Shown: positions 25,817 through 34,864, counted from the stretch's first letter. The stretch is DNA of 64,000 bases from an uncultured Pelagimonas sp. (GCA_947499735.1 CANMPP010000001.1:186001-250000), one strand, 5' to 3'. A program made the numbers and translations. Notes: generated by a model from the sequence alone, not told the origin.

Positions 25817-25889
25817 CAAAAGGCTCTGTTGAGCCTGATTGATGGGGTGACCTGTCATGACGACCACGACCACACTATAGGAGCGCGCC

Positions 25890-27140
25890 ATGACGATCGC
25901 TGGCCAAAACATCCGTATCGACAAAGACCGCCTTTGGGACAGTCTGATGGAGATGGCAAAGATTGGGCCGGGCATCGCTGGCGGCAACAACCGTCAGACC
26001 CTGACCGATGAAGACGCCGAAGGGCGCGCGTTGTTCCAGACATGGTGTGAAGCCGCTGGCATGACTATGGGCGTAGATACGATGGGCAATATGTTCGCCA
26101 CACGTGCAGGCGAAGACCCTGATGCATTGCCAGTCTATATGGGATCGCATTTGGATACCCAGCCCACAGGTGGCAAATATGACGGCGTTCTGGGTGTGCT
26201 TGGCGCATTGGAAACCGTGCGCACAATGAATGATCTGGGCATCAAGACCAAACATCCGATTGTCGTTGTGAATTGGACCAATGAAGAAGGCACGCGGTTT
26301 GCCCCTGCGATGCTAGCCTCTGGGGTGTTCGCTGGTCGGCATACGCAGGACTGGGCCTATGACCGTGTGGATGCTGAAGGCAAAAAATTCGGCGATGAAC
26401 TAAAGCGGATTGGCTGGGTCGGGACCGAAGAGGTCGGCGCGCGCAAAATGCATGCGATGTTGGAACTGCATATCGAACAGGGTCCGATCCTAGAGGCCGA
26501 AAATATCGATATCGGTGTTGTGACCCATGGTCAGGGCTTGCGCTGGATCGAATGCACCGTGACGGGCAAGGAAAGCCATACAGGATCGACCCCGATGCCC
26601 ATGCGCAAGAATGCGGGCCGCGGTTTGGCACGGATTACGGAACTGGTGCATGAGATCGCGATGAAACATCAACCAAACGCGGTTGGTGCGATTGGCCATG
26701 TGGATGTCTATCCCAACAGCCGCAATATCATTCCGGGCAAAGTGGTCTTCACCATCGATTTCCGGTCTCACCTGCCAGAGGTGATTGATGCAATGTTGGA
26801 AGAGTTCTACGAAAAAGCGCCGAAACTTTGTGAAGAGATCGAGGTCTCGCTGGAAACAGAAGTCGTCGGCCAGTTCGAACCACCTGCATTTGACACCGCG
26901 CTTTTGGACAATATTCGCGCCGCTGCGGATGAGCTGGGCTATAGTAAAATGGATATCGTATCCGGCGCGGGCCATGATGCCTGCTGGGTCAACGATCTGT
27001 GCCCTACGGCGATGATCATGTGCCCTTGCGTTGATGGGCTGTCCCATAACGAGGCGGAAGAGATTTCCCCCGAATGGGCAGGTGCTGGCACCGATGTGTT
27101 GTTGCATGCCGTCTTGGAAACGGCACAGATCGTGGAATGA
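25890..27140 (+). CDS. Zn-dependent N-carbamoyl-amino-acid hydrolase (beta-ureidopropionase type)
   Basis: 416 residues of the M20/AmaB-HyuC amidohydrolase family. Metal ligands are visible in GSHLDTQPTGGKYDG (His87, Asp98) and WTNEEGTRF (Glu132/Glu133), with a later HIEQGP and a GAGHDA (His near 366). The dimerisation lid lies in the middle. Members remove the carbamoyl group from N-carbamoyl-beta-alanine or N-carbamoyl amino acids. With dihydropyrimidinase next to it, the likely job is the last step of reductive pyrimidine breakdown, releasing beta-amino acid, CO2 and ammonia. Controlled by the RutR operator upstream. Confidence 0.88.
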   Translation: MTIAGQNIRIDKDRLWDSLMEMAKIGPGIAGGNNRQTLTDEDAEGRALFQTWCEAAGMTMGVDTMGNMFATRAGEDPDALPVYMGSHLDTQPTGGKYDGVLGVLGALETVRTMNDLGIKTKHPIVVVNWTNEEGTRFAPAMLASGVFAGRHTQDWAYDRVDAEGKKFGDELKRIGWVGTEEVGARKMHAMLELHIEQGPILEAENIDIGVVTHGQGLRWIECTVTGKESHTGSTPMPMRKNAGRGLARITELVHEIAMKHQPNAVGAIGHVDVYPNSRNIIPGKVVFTIDFRSHLPEVIDAMLEEFYEKAPKLCEEIEVSLETEVVGQFEPPAFDTALLDNIRAAADELGYSKMDIVSGAGHDACWVNDLCPTAMIMCPCVDGLSHNEAEEISPEWAGAGTDVLLHAVLETAQIVE

Positions 27141-27149
27141 ACAAACCTA

Positions 27150-27170
27150 TGTGGGGGCTCGTCCCCCACA
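27150..27170 (+). other. Intercistronic hairpin
   Basis: TGTGGGGG and CCCCCACA form a perfect 8-bp stem with loop CTCGT in the 106-base gap between the hydrolase and dihydropyrimidinase genes. No T run follows, so an RNA-stability element is more likely than a terminator. Confidence 0.6.
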
Positions 27171-27246
27171 CGTCCAGAATGTTTTGCAAAGATGAAAAGG
27201 CGAAATTGCAGTTTGTTTCGCCATACGGATAGAGGGAGAGGTCACC

Positions 27247-28701
27247 ATGACCAAAGTCATCAAAGGCGGCACAGTCGTCACCGCAGATCTGACATATAAG
27301 GCCGATGTCAAAATCGAGAATGGTCAGATCATCGAAATCGGCCCCGATCTGACGGGTGACGAAGTTCTGGACGCCACCGGTTGCTATGTCATGCCCGGCG
27401 GTATTGATCCCCATACGCATTTGGAAATGCCATTTATGGGCACCTATTCTGCGGATGATTTTGCATCCGGCACGCAGGCCGCTTTGGCTGGTGGCACGAC
27501 GATGGTTGTGGATTTCTGTCTGCCATCCCCGGGCGATAGCCTGTTATCTGCACTGCAGGTTTGGGACAACAAATCCACCCGCGCGGCATGTGACTATTCC
27601 TATCACATGGCGATCACATGGTGGGGTGAACAGGTCTTTGACGAGATGAAGATCATCACCGAAAGCAAGGGCATCAACACGTTCAAACATTTCATGGCCT
27701 ATAAAGGCGCGTTGATGGTGAATGATGATGAATTGTTTGCCTCTTTCAAACGCTGCGCCGAACTGGGCGCGACACCGCTGGTGCACGCAGAAAACGGCGA
27801 CTTGGTGGCTGAAATGACGGCCAAATTGCTGGCAGAAGGCAATACAGGTCCAGAGGGCCACGCCTATTCCCGCCCTCCACAGGTGGAAGGGGAAGCCACC
27901 AACCGCGCGATCATGATCGCGGATATGGCTGGCGCACCGCTCTATGTGGTGCACACCTCTTGTGAAGAATCCCATGAAGCAATCCGCCGCGCGAAAATGC
28001 AGGGCAAACGCGTTTGGGGCGAACCCTTGATCCAGCACCTGATCCTGGATGAAAGCGAATATTTCCATGAGGATTGGGATCACGCCGCGCGCCGGGTGAT
28101 GTCGCCCCCATTCCGCAACAAACAACATCAGGACAGTCTGTGGGCCGGTCTGGCCTCTGGCACGCTGTCTTGTGTGGCCACCGATCACTGCGCATTCACG
28201 ACCGAACAGAAACGTTTTGGCGTGGGTGACTTTTCTAAGATCCCGAACGGCACAGGGGGTCTGGAAGATCGCCTGCCGGTTCTATGGACCTATGGTGTTG
28301 GCACCGGTCGGATCACGATGAACGAATTCGTTGCCGTGACATCGACCAATATTGCCAAAATCCTGAACTGCTACCCGAAAAAAGGCGCAATTCTTGTGGG
28401 CGCGGATGCGGATATCATTGTGATGGATCCCGAAAAGACCAAAACGATCACGGCCGAAGCCCAAGCATCTGCCATTGATTACAACGTCTTTGAAGGCACC
28501 GAAGTCAAAGGCCTGCCGCGCTATGTTCTAACACGTGGGTCGGTTGCTGTTATGGATGGTGAATTGCAGGCGAAAGAAGGCCATGGTGAATTCGTGGCCC
28601 GCGATGCGAATGCGACCGTCAACACGGCCTTGTCCAAATGGAAAGATCTGACCGCGCCTCGTCCCGTGGAGCGCACGGGTATTCCTGCGACGGGTGTTTA
28701 A
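27247..28701 (+). CDS. hydA: Dihydropyrimidinase / D-hydantoinase
   Basis: 484 residues, cyclic amidohydrolase. Metal ligands: GGIDPHTHLEMPFMG (His56, His58), the carboxylated Lys153 in FKHFMAYKG, later VHAENGD and VVHTSC, and the Asp in ATDHCAF. The ring-opening enzyme converts dihydrouracil or dihydrothymine to N-carbamoyl-beta-amino acids, or 5-substituted hydantoins to N-carbamoyl amino acids. It follows the hydrolase that takes the next step and precedes the importer. AGAGGGAGAGG ribosome site before the ATG. Confidence 0.94.
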   Translation: MTKVIKGGTVVTADLTYKADVKIENGQIIEIGPDLTGDEVLDATGCYVMPGGIDPHTHLEMPFMGTYSADDFASGTQAALAGGTTMVVDFCLPSPGDSLLSALQVWDNKSTRAACDYSYHMAITWWGEQVFDEMKIITESKGINTFKHFMAYKGALMVNDDELFASFKRCAELGATPLVHAENGDLVAEMTAKLLAEGNTGPEGHAYSRPPQVEGEATNRAIMIADMAGAPLYVVHTSCEESHEAIRRAKMQGKRVWGEPLIQHLILDESEYFHEDWDHAARRVMSPPFRNKQHQDSLWAGLASGTLSCVATDHCAFTTEQKRFGVGDFSKIPNGTGGLEDRLPVLWTYGVGTGRITMNEFVAVTSTNIAKILNCYPKKGAILVGADADIIVMDPEKTKTITAEAQASAIDYNVFEGTEVKGLPRYVLTRGSVAVMDGELQAKEGHGEFVARDANATVNTALSKWKDLTAPRPVERTGIPATGV

Positions 28702-28787
28702 AGTCCTAAAATTTGCCGACCCATCGTAGCTGGGCCACACTCTGGTGAAAGATGTGTCGGCAAATTACAAAATACGTGAGCAAATAC

Positions 28788-29558
28788 ATGAGCTTTATCT
28801 CCGCCCAGAATCTTGATCTGACGTTTCCGACGAAGGATGCACCGGTTCATGCGCTAAAAGGTGTAAACCTGAACATTGATCGGGGCGATTTTGTTTCGTT
28901 CATCGGACCATCCGGCTGTGGTAAAACCACATTGCTGCGCTGTATCGCAGCATTGGAAACACCAACAGGGGGCAGCCTGCGTGTTAATGGCATGACACCA
29001 GACGAAGCGCGCCGTTCACGTGCCTATGGCTATGTGTTTCAGGCGGCTGGGCTGTATCCATGGCGCACGATTGAAAAGAACATTCGTTTGCCATTGGAAA
29101 TCATGGGTTTTGAAAAGGCCCGGATGCAAAAGCGGATCGATGAAGTGCTTGAACTTGTCGAATTGTCCGGGTTTGGCAAGAAATATCCATGGCAGCTGTC
29201 CGGCGGTATGCAGCAACGCGCATCCATTGCGCGGGCGCTTGCGTTTGATGCGGACCTGCTGTTGATGGATGAACCGTTTGGGGCGTTGGACGAAATCGTT
29301 CGCGATCGCCTGAATGAAGAAATGCTGCGTATCTGGGCTGAAACCCAAAAGACCATTGTTTTTGTCACCCATTCCATCCCCGAAGCCGTGTATTTGTCGA
29401 CCAAGATCGTCGTCATGTCCCCTCGTCCGGGTCGCATTACAGATATTATCGAAAGCCCTTTGCCCAAAGAACGTCCGCTGGATATCCGCGACAGCCCTGA
29501 ATTCATAGAGATCGCGCACCGCGTGCGTGACGGGTTGCGCGCGGGGCATGAGGCTTGA
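28788..29558 (+). CDS. NitT/TauT-type ABC ATPase of the pyrimidine/hydantoin importer
   Basis: 256 residues from the ATG at 28788; an upstream ATG at 28752 is in frame but gives no family residues. Walker A GPSGCGKTT, Q-loop FQAAGLYPW, signature LSGGMQQR, Walker B LLLMDEPFGALDE, switch FVTHS. It begins 86 bases after hydA. Two permeases and a binding protein follow, so this powers uptake of a compound processed by the ring-opening enzymes. Confidence 0.9.
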   Translation: MSFISAQNLDLTFPTKDAPVHALKGVNLNIDRGDFVSFIGPSGCGKTTLLRCIAALETPTGGSLRVNGMTPDEARRSRAYGYVFQAAGLYPWRTIEKNIRLPLEIMGFEKARMQKRIDEVLELVELSGFGKKYPWQLSGGMQQRASIARALAFDADLLLMDEPFGALDEIVRDRLNEEMLRIWAETQKTIVFVTHSIPEAVYLSTKIVVMSPRPGRITDIIESPLPKERPLDIRDSPEFIEIAHRVRDGLRAGHEA

Positions 29559-29560
29559 TC

Positions 29561-29701
29561 ATGCAAAATGCGCCACGAAAAGCTAGTCTTGAGGATGCGC
29601 CTGCCTGTGCAGAGATCCGCTTTGAAACAGGCGGCTGCGAAGAAGGCCTGCCCGAAGTCTGTCTGCGTTGGGAAAAAGAACAGGAGGGAGATCTATTATG
29701 A
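29561..29701 (+). CDS. Small uncharacterised protein inside the ABC operon
   Basis: A 46-codon frame between the ATPase and the first permease. It starts 2 bases after the ATPase stop with GAGG seven bases before the ATG, and its TGA overlaps the permease ATG by the coupling motif ATGA. The product is acidic with three Cys (PACAEIRF, GGCEEGLP, EVCLRW). The perfect packing suggests translation, either as a real micro-protein or as a leader coupling the two genes. I recognise no family. Confidence 0.6.
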   Translation: MQNAPRKASLEDAPACAEIRFETGGCEEGLPEVCLRWEKEQEGDLL

Positions 29702-30564
29702 AAAATATCTTTCCGGTCCTGACTGTGCTTTTGGCTATTGTCGCAATTTGGTATCTGGGTGCGGTCTGGATGAACGCGGCGTGGACCTATGATCAGGCTG
29801 CACGCGCGGGCGAGAATGTGAGTTTTTCGCATCTGTTGTCCGATACGATGAACCAAAAACGCCCAGTTCTGCCGACACCGCATCAGGTTTGGGCGGAATT
29901 GGATAAAGGCATTTTTGATCGAAAAGTGACGTCAAAACGGTCCCTTGTCTATCATGGCTGGATTACACTGGAAACGACACTGTGGGGCTTTGTACTGGGC
30001 ATCTTGATGGGTGTCGGTTTGGCCGTGGCCATCACATATTCCCGCGTGATGGAATTGTCCGTGATGCCTTGGGCGATCATTTCCCAAACCATTCCGATTG
30101 TGGCACTGGCACCAATGATTGTGGTTCTGTCCAATCAGATTGGCGTGCAGGATATCCGCTTTCCGAAAGCAATGATTGCGGCGTATTTGTCGTTCTTTCC
30201 TGTGCTCGTCAGCATGGTCAAAGGGCTGAACAGCCCGGATCATATGCAGGTGGATTTGATGCACACCTATTCTGCCACGGATGCGCAAAGTTTCTGGAAA
30301 CTGCGCCTGCCTGCATCCATGCCTTATTTCTTCGCCTCACTGAAAGTCGCGATTGCGGCGTCCTTGGTTGGAACAATCGTTGGTGAATTGCCCACAGGCG
30401 CGACCAGCGGTCTGGGCGCGCGCATGTTGATTGGGTCGCAATTCGGTCAACCGATGCAGATGTGGGCAGCGCTGTTTGCTGCGGCGATTTTGGCAGGTTT
30501 GCTCATCATCAGCGTCGCAGCTCTGGAAAAAGGCGTCACACGGATAATGGGGGCACAGGCATGA
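29698..30564 (+). CDS. NitT/TauT-type ABC permease 1
   Basis: 288 residues from the ATG at 29698, with an AGGAGGGAG ribosome site. Six helices plus an N-terminal one; between the first helix and the core is an insertion (about 25-80) with PTPHQVWAELDKG. The EAA loop is TYSATDAQSFWKLRLPASMP. Ends with a 4-base overlap with the second permease, so both are translated together as a heterodimer. Confidence 0.88.
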   Translation: MKNIFPVLTVLLAIVAIWYLGAVWMNAAWTYDQAARAGENVSFSHLLSDTMNQKRPVLPTPHQVWAELDKGIFDRKVTSKRSLVYHGWITLETTLWGFVLGILMGVGLAVAITYSRVMELSVMPWAIISQTIPIVALAPMIVVLSNQIGVQDIRFPKAMIAAYLSFFPVLVSMVKGLNSPDHMQVDLMHTYSATDAQSFWKLRLPASMPYFFASLKVAIAASLVGTIVGELPTGATSGLGARMLIGSQFGQPMQMWAALFAAAILAGLLIISVAALEKGVTRIMGAQA

Positions 30565-31409
30565 TCTGGTTGTTGTTTGCCTTGGCCTTTTGGGCCGGTG
30601 CGTGGGGCATGAATATTTGGCTGGCCAAACGCAAAGCGCCTTGGGTGCGCATCGCTGTGCCCGTTGTTTTCGGCGTGACAATTCTGGTGCTGTGGGAAGG
30701 CGTGGTGCGCGGCCTGTCCATTGATAGCGCGATCCTGCCTGCTCCGTCTGTGATCTGGGCCAAGATTGTTGAAGTGCCCGACATGCTGTGGACTGATTTC
30801 GTTCAAACCGTGCTGAAAGGCGGCTTGTCTGGGTACGTTCTGGGTAGCGCGGCAGGCATTGGTGCTGCGATCCTTGTGGATCGGTTCGGGTTCTTGCAGC
30901 GGGGCCTTTTGCCGATCGGGAATTTCGTGGCCGCCTTGCCGGTGGTCGGCGTCGCGCCGATTATGGTGATGTGGTTCGGCTTTGGTTGGGAATCAAAAGC
31001 CGCCGTTGTCATCGCGATGGTGTTCTTTCCGATGCTGATCAACACGGTCGCGGGCCTACAGGCAACCGATGGGATGCAGCGCGATTTGATGAAAACTTAT
31101 GCAGCCAGCTACGCACAGACGCTTTTTGCACTGCGCTTGCCGGCGGCCATGCCGTTTATCTTCAACGGGCTAAAGATCTGTTCCACCTTGGCGCTGATTG
31201 GGGCCATTGTTGCGGAATATTTCGGATCGCCCACACGCGGTATGGGATTTCGGATTCAGACAGGGATGGGGCGGCTTGCGCTTGATCTGGTCTGGGCAGA
31301 AATTGCGCTAGCCGCTGTGGCGGGCGCAGGATTTTACGGGTTGGTCACAGCCTTTGAAAAACGGATGACCTTTTGGCATCCGTCACAACGCGGCAACGAC
31401 CGCAGTTAA
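30561..31409 (+). CDS. NitT/TauT-type ABC permease 2
   Basis: 282 residues from the ATG at 30561, which overlaps the stop of permease 1 (ATGA). Seven hydrophobic helices and the EAA loop TYAASYAQTLFALRLPAAMP. Having two distinct permeases, rather than one homodimeric permease, distinguishes this importer from the one at 4.1-6.8 kb. Confidence 0.88.
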   Translation: MIWLLFALAFWAGAWGMNIWLAKRKAPWVRIAVPVVFGVTILVLWEGVVRGLSIDSAILPAPSVIWAKIVEVPDMLWTDFVQTVLKGGLSGYVLGSAAGIGAAILVDRFGFLQRGLLPIGNFVAALPVVGVAPIMVMWFGFGWESKAAVVIAMVFFPMLINTVAGLQATDGMQRDLMKTYAASYAQTLFALRLPAAMPFIFNGLKICSTLALIGAIVAEYFGSPTRGMGFRIQTGMGRLALDLVWAEIALAAVAGAGFYGLVTAFEKRMTFWHPSQRGNDRS

Positions 31410-31424
31410 CAGGGAGCTAAAAAT

Positions 31425-32414
31425 ATGAAATCCTTTGCAAAACTGGCCGCCGCTGCGGCCCTGAGCATGACCGCAGGGGCCGTTTCTGCCGCTGATGAAA
31501 TGACACTGCAACTGAAATGGGTCACGCAAGCCCAGTTCGCTGGCTATTATGTGGCGCTGGAAAAGGGCTTTTACGAAGGCGCGGATCTGGATGTCACGAT
31601 CAAGCCTGGTGGCCCTGACATTGCACCAGTTCAGGTGCTGTTGGGTGGTGGTGCTGACGTGATGGTCGATTGGATGCCATCCGCGCTAGCCGCTCGTGAA
31701 GGTGGTGCGCCGATCGTGAATATCGCGCAGCCGTTCAAATCATCCGGCATGATGCTGACCTGCTTGAAAGAAACAGGCATCGCTGCGCCAACAGATTTCC
31801 CGGGCAAAACGCTGGGCGTTTGGTTCTTTGGCAATGAATACCCATTCCTCAGCTGGATGAGCCAATTGGGTATCCCAACAGAAGGTGGCGCAGATGGTGT
31901 TGAGGTTCTGAAACAGGGCTTTAACGTTGATCCGCTGTTGCAGAAACAGGCGGCCTGTGTGTCCACCATGGCCTATAACGAATATTGGCAGGTGATCGAT
32001 GCGGGTCTGTCCCCGGATGATCTGGTGACCTTCAAATATGAAGATGAAGGCGTCGCAACTCTGGAAGACGGCCTATATGTAACGGAAGACAAACTAGCCG
32101 ATCCTGCGTTTGAGGATAAGTTGGTGCGCTTTGTTGCAGCGTCGATGGAAGGCTGGAAATGGGCCGAAGAGAACCCAGAAGAAGCGGCAATGATCGTTCT
32201 GGAATATGACGAAACCGGCGCGCAAACAGAAGAGCATCAGATCCGTATGATGGGCGAGATTGCCAAACTGACAGCGGGATCTAACGGTGCGTTGGACGTT
32301 GCAGATTATGAGCGCACAGTTGCAACCCTGATGGGTGGCGGTTCCGATCCGGTTATTACCAAAGAACCAACAGGTGCCTACACGCTGGCCATCACGGATG
32401 CCGCGTTGAAGTAA
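31425..32414 (+). CDS. NMT1/THI5-like substrate-binding protein of the pyrimidine/hydantoin importer
   Basis: 329 residues. A Sec signal (SFAKLAAAAALSMTAGAVSA) is followed by LQLKWVTQAQFAGYYVALEK and GFYEGADLDV, the THI5-like opening. Family members bind pyrimidine-like rings such as HMP, which suits a position at the end of a RutR-linked cluster. Likely ligand: a pyrimidine base, dihydropyrimidine or hydantoin. The order, with the binding protein last, is reversed from the first NitT-type operon. A strong terminator follows. Confidence 0.88.
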   Translation: MKSFAKLAAAAALSMTAGAVSAADEMTLQLKWVTQAQFAGYYVALEKGFYEGADLDVTIKPGGPDIAPVQVLLGGGADVMVDWMPSALAAREGGAPIVNIAQPFKSSGMMLTCLKETGIAAPTDFPGKTLGVWFFGNEYPFLSWMSQLGIPTEGGADGVEVLKQGFNVDPLLQKQAACVSTMAYNEYWQVIDAGLSPDDLVTFKYEDEGVATLEDGLYVTEDKLADPAFEDKLVRFVAASMEGWKWAEENPEEAAMIVLEYDETGAQTEEHQIRMMGEIAKLTAGSNGALDVADYERTVATLMGGGSDPVITKEPTGAYTLAITDAALK

Positions 32415-32436
32415 CGTTTTCTGCCGTTGGACAAAA

Positions 32437-32466
32437 GAAACCCCGCGCGAGAGCGTGGGGTTTTTT
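32437..32466 (+). terminator. Terminator of the pyrimidine/hydantoin operon
   Basis: AAACCCCGCGC pairs with GCGTGGGGTTT, followed by a T run. Confidence 0.92.
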
Positions 32467-32496
32467 GTTTGTTGTGACTCGCGACATGAGGGCCGT

Positions 32497-32625
32497 GCCC
32501 GACCTGGAGGGCGGCTGAAGCATCTGATTTGGAAGGGGTTGCCACATACACCTCGTGTGATCAGGTCAAAACGGTGCAAAAGCGCCCTCCGGGGGGAGGT
32601 CGGGCGCTGCCCGGCTGGGCCGGGC
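32497..32625. repeat. GC-rich inverted-repeat element
   Basis: In the 310-base gap after the operon, GCCCGACCT-GGAGGGCG (32497-32513) is matched inversely by CGCCCTCC-GGGGGG-AGGTCGGGC (32583-32605), about 70 bases away. The right arm also folds on itself (GCGCCC with GGGCGC) and is followed by a second hairpin GCCCGG/CCGGGC (32609-32625). It resembles an extragenic palindromic element; no open frame spans it. Confidence 0.55.
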
Positions 32626-32724
32626 GACGGGTTTTGATTGTGAAGACGTCTCTTTACCTGTCACAAACCCGTTCCAATTCCATGCTATCCCGGCATCATA
32701 TTCAGGCCGAGCAGGGGTTTTCCG

Positions 32725-32907
32725 ATGAGCCAGATTATCAAACCAACCACCGATGCGGATTTGATCCAAGCCTTTCTCGACAAAGGCGGCGAGATCAAAA
32801 AGGGCAAGACCAAGCCGTTCCCCAGTGACTTGCAGATCAGTAAAAACCACTGGGGCAATAAATGGACAAAAGAGGAAAAAGCCGCCCGTGAGGACGCACT
32901 TGATTAG
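32725..32907 (+). CDS. Small hypothetical protein
   Basis: 60 residues, hydrophilic and Lys-rich, with SQIIKPTTDADLIQAFLDKG at the start and a KNHWGNKWTKEEKAAREDAL end. Preceded by AGGGG seven bases from the ATG. Its stop codon abuts, without any gap, the stop of the convergent oxidoreductase gene. No family recognised; compositional and positional evidence favours a real gene. Confidence 0.6.
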   Translation: MSQIIKPTTDADLIQAFLDKGGEIKKGKTKPFPSDLQISKNHWGNKWTKEEKAAREDALD

Positions 32908-33888
32908 TTAGGGGCGCAGGATCAGCGCGCCGGTGGTCTGGCGGCTTTCTAGCATGTCATGGGCGCGGGCTGCGTCCTGAAATGGTAATTCTGTAATCGC
33001 TGCGGGACGAATATGTTTGTCGGCATATGCGGCAAAGACGCGGGTTGCTGAGCGGCGTAATGCGGCGGGGTCTGCTGTATAAACGGCAATTGATGGGCGT
33101 GTCAGGAACAGTGAACCGCGCTTGCCCAAATCCTCTATTGAGATAGGGGGCACCGGGCCGGAGGCCGAACCAAAGTTAACCATCATTCCGCGTGGTTTTA
33201 GGCTATCGAGTGAGGCCCCAAACGTGTCTTTGCCAATCGAGTCATAGACCACATCCACCCCGCCGGTTAGATCACGTACTTGGCGCGCGAAATCCGGTGT
33301 ATTTGACAGTAAAACATGGGTTGCACCATTGTCTGTGGCTGTGTCGATCTTGGCTTCTCGTCCGACTGTCGCGATGACATTCACGCCCTTGGCAGACAAC
33401 CATTGCACCAGCAACGATCCAACCCCGCCGGCACCTGCATGAACAAGCGCGCTTTGACCCGGTTGGACTGGATAACAGTCATGGATCAGGTAATCCGCCG
33501 TGACTGCTTTGAACATCAATGCCGCAGCGGTGGCGTCATCGATCGTGTCGGGCAGCGGGACCGCGCGACTTGCCGGGATATTGCGGGCTTGTGCATAGGC
33601 CCCTGCAGGGCCGCCGATATAGGCGACGCGTTTACCAGGGGCAAAGCCATCGACGTGATCGCCGATTGCGGTGACAATCCCGACCCCTTCCACACCGATC
33701 GGTGCTGGGAATTCGGCCGCCGGGTACGTACCGCAGCGCTGATAGATGTCGATATAGTTCACGCCAATCGCGGTCTGTTCGATTTGCAGCTCTCCGGTTT
33801 TGGGCAAGGCCAGTGGTATTTCGTTCATTTTTAGAACATCTAAGGTCCCGTGTTCTGAATATTGAAAGGCGTTTGTTGTGGCTATCAT
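32908..33888 (-). CDS. NADPH:quinone oxidoreductase (zinc-free MDR family)
   Basis: 326 residues from the ATG at 33888, with GGAGATATCAC before it; the frame extends 57 residues further but into promoter sequence. The N-terminal catalytic fold contains GVNYIDIYQRCGTYP, the Rossmann motif is AGAGGVGSLLVQ. Cys ligands for structural zinc are lacking, as in QOR/zeta-crystallin proteins, which reduce quinones or alkenals with NADPH. Divergent from a LysR-type gene 100 bases away, which probably regulates it. Confidence 0.9.
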   Translation of the reverse strand: MIATTNAFQYSEHGTLDVLKMNEIPLALPKTGELQIEQTAIGVNYIDIYQRCGTYPAAEFPAPIGVEGVGIVTAIGDHVDGFAPGKRVAYIGGPAGAYAQARNIPASRAVPLPDTIDDATAAALMFKAVTADYLIHDCYPVQPGQSALVHAGAGGVGSLLVQWLSAKGVNVIATVGREAKIDTATDNGATHVLLSNTPDFARQVRDLTGGVDVVYDSIGKDTFGASLDSLKPRGMMVNFGSASGPVPPISIEDLGKRGSLFLTRPSIAVYTADPAALRRSATRVFAAYADKHIRPAAITELPFQDAARAHDMLESRQTTGALILRP

Positions 33889-33961
33889 TGTGATATCTCC
33901 TTTGATAACAATGATAGGGGTGTCTTTGGATTTTGATGTATAGCAAAGGTTGAAAACTCGT

Positions 33962-33977
33962 TTTCCATAAATGGAAA
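33962..33977. promoter_or_regulatory. Inverted repeat in the divergent oxidoreductase/LysR promoter
   Basis: TTTCCAT-AA-ATGGAAA, perfect 7-bp arms, lies directly before the LysR start and 74 bases from the oxidoreductase start. It is placed as a self-regulatory site would be, although the 2-base spacing is shorter than the usual T-N11-A LysR box. Confidence 0.5.
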
Positions 33978-33988
33978 GGCTGGCATCG

Positions 33989-34849
33989 ATGATGAATTGG
34001 GATGACGCAAAGATCCTTCTGGCCATTGGGCGCAGCGGTGGGCTAAGCCGTACGGCCAAACGTTTGGGGCTGGGCGTATCGACCGTTCACCGCCGCGCGG
34101 CCGAGCTAGAACGCGCATTGGATGCGGTTTTGTTCACCCGTGGCAAAGATGGCTATGGTTTGACCGAGGCAGGCCATGCGTATTTTCGACTGGCCGAGCA
34201 GGCAGAAGAACATCTGACCGCAATGGAGCGTCGCGATCTGCCCGAACGTCAGACGGTTCTGCGCTTGGCCGTGCCAGAATTGTTGGGTCAGCAGGTTCTA
34301 TTGCCCGATCTCATGGCGTTTCAAGCGGAACATCCCGGGCTTCGATTGGATATATCCACCAGTGCCATCCCGGTTGAGATGAACCGTCACCATGCCGATC
34401 TTTTACTGCGCGTTGTGCGTCCCAAGGCCGGGCGTTACCGGGTCAAACGGGTGGGCCATACGCGCTTTGGCCTTTTTGGATCTTTTGAGTACTTGCAAGG
34501 TCACCACATCGAACACCCCAATGATCTGGGTAAATGCCGTTTGATTGGGTGGGGCGATGCATTCCATTACATCATTTTGGCGCAATGGTTTCGTGATCTC
34601 GCCGGAATTGCGCCGCATCTGGGTTTTGACAACTTGCAGGCCCAACTCTTGGCCGCTCATGCCGGACAGGGGATTGCCGTTCTGCCCGTTTTTGCGGGCG
34701 CATCCGCTGGTCTACAGCAGGTTTTGCCTGAGCACATGTTAGAACAAGATTTATGGCTGATGCGACATCAGGATACGGAAGAAGGTGGCCTAGCCACCGA
34801 GCTTGCTGCGCGGATTGAAGCAACTCTGAATGCGCGAAACGATCTGTAA
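33989..34849 (+). CDS. LysR-family transcriptional regulator
   Basis: 286 residues from the ATG at 33989, nine bases after GGAAAGG. An N-terminal winged helix (SGGLSRTAKRLGLGVSTVHR, RAAELE) is followed by a periplasmic-binding-like effector domain. The family's usual LysR motif is slightly divergent; many such proteins act next to a divergently transcribed target, here the quinone oxidoreductase. Effector unknown. Confidence 0.85.
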   Translation: MMNWDDAKILLAIGRSGGLSRTAKRLGLGVSTVHRRAAELERALDAVLFTRGKDGYGLTEAGHAYFRLAEQAEEHLTAMERRDLPERQTVLRLAVPELLGQQVLLPDLMAFQAEHPGLRLDISTSAIPVEMNRHHADLLLRVVRPKAGRYRVKRVGHTRFGLFGSFEYLQGHHIEHPNDLGKCRLIGWGDAFHYIILAQWFRDLAGIAPHLGFDNLQAQLLAAHAGQGIAVLPVFAGASAGLQQVLPEHMLEQDLWLMRHQDTEEGGLATELAARIEATLNARNDL

Positions 34850-34864
34850 TTTAGGAGAATACCG

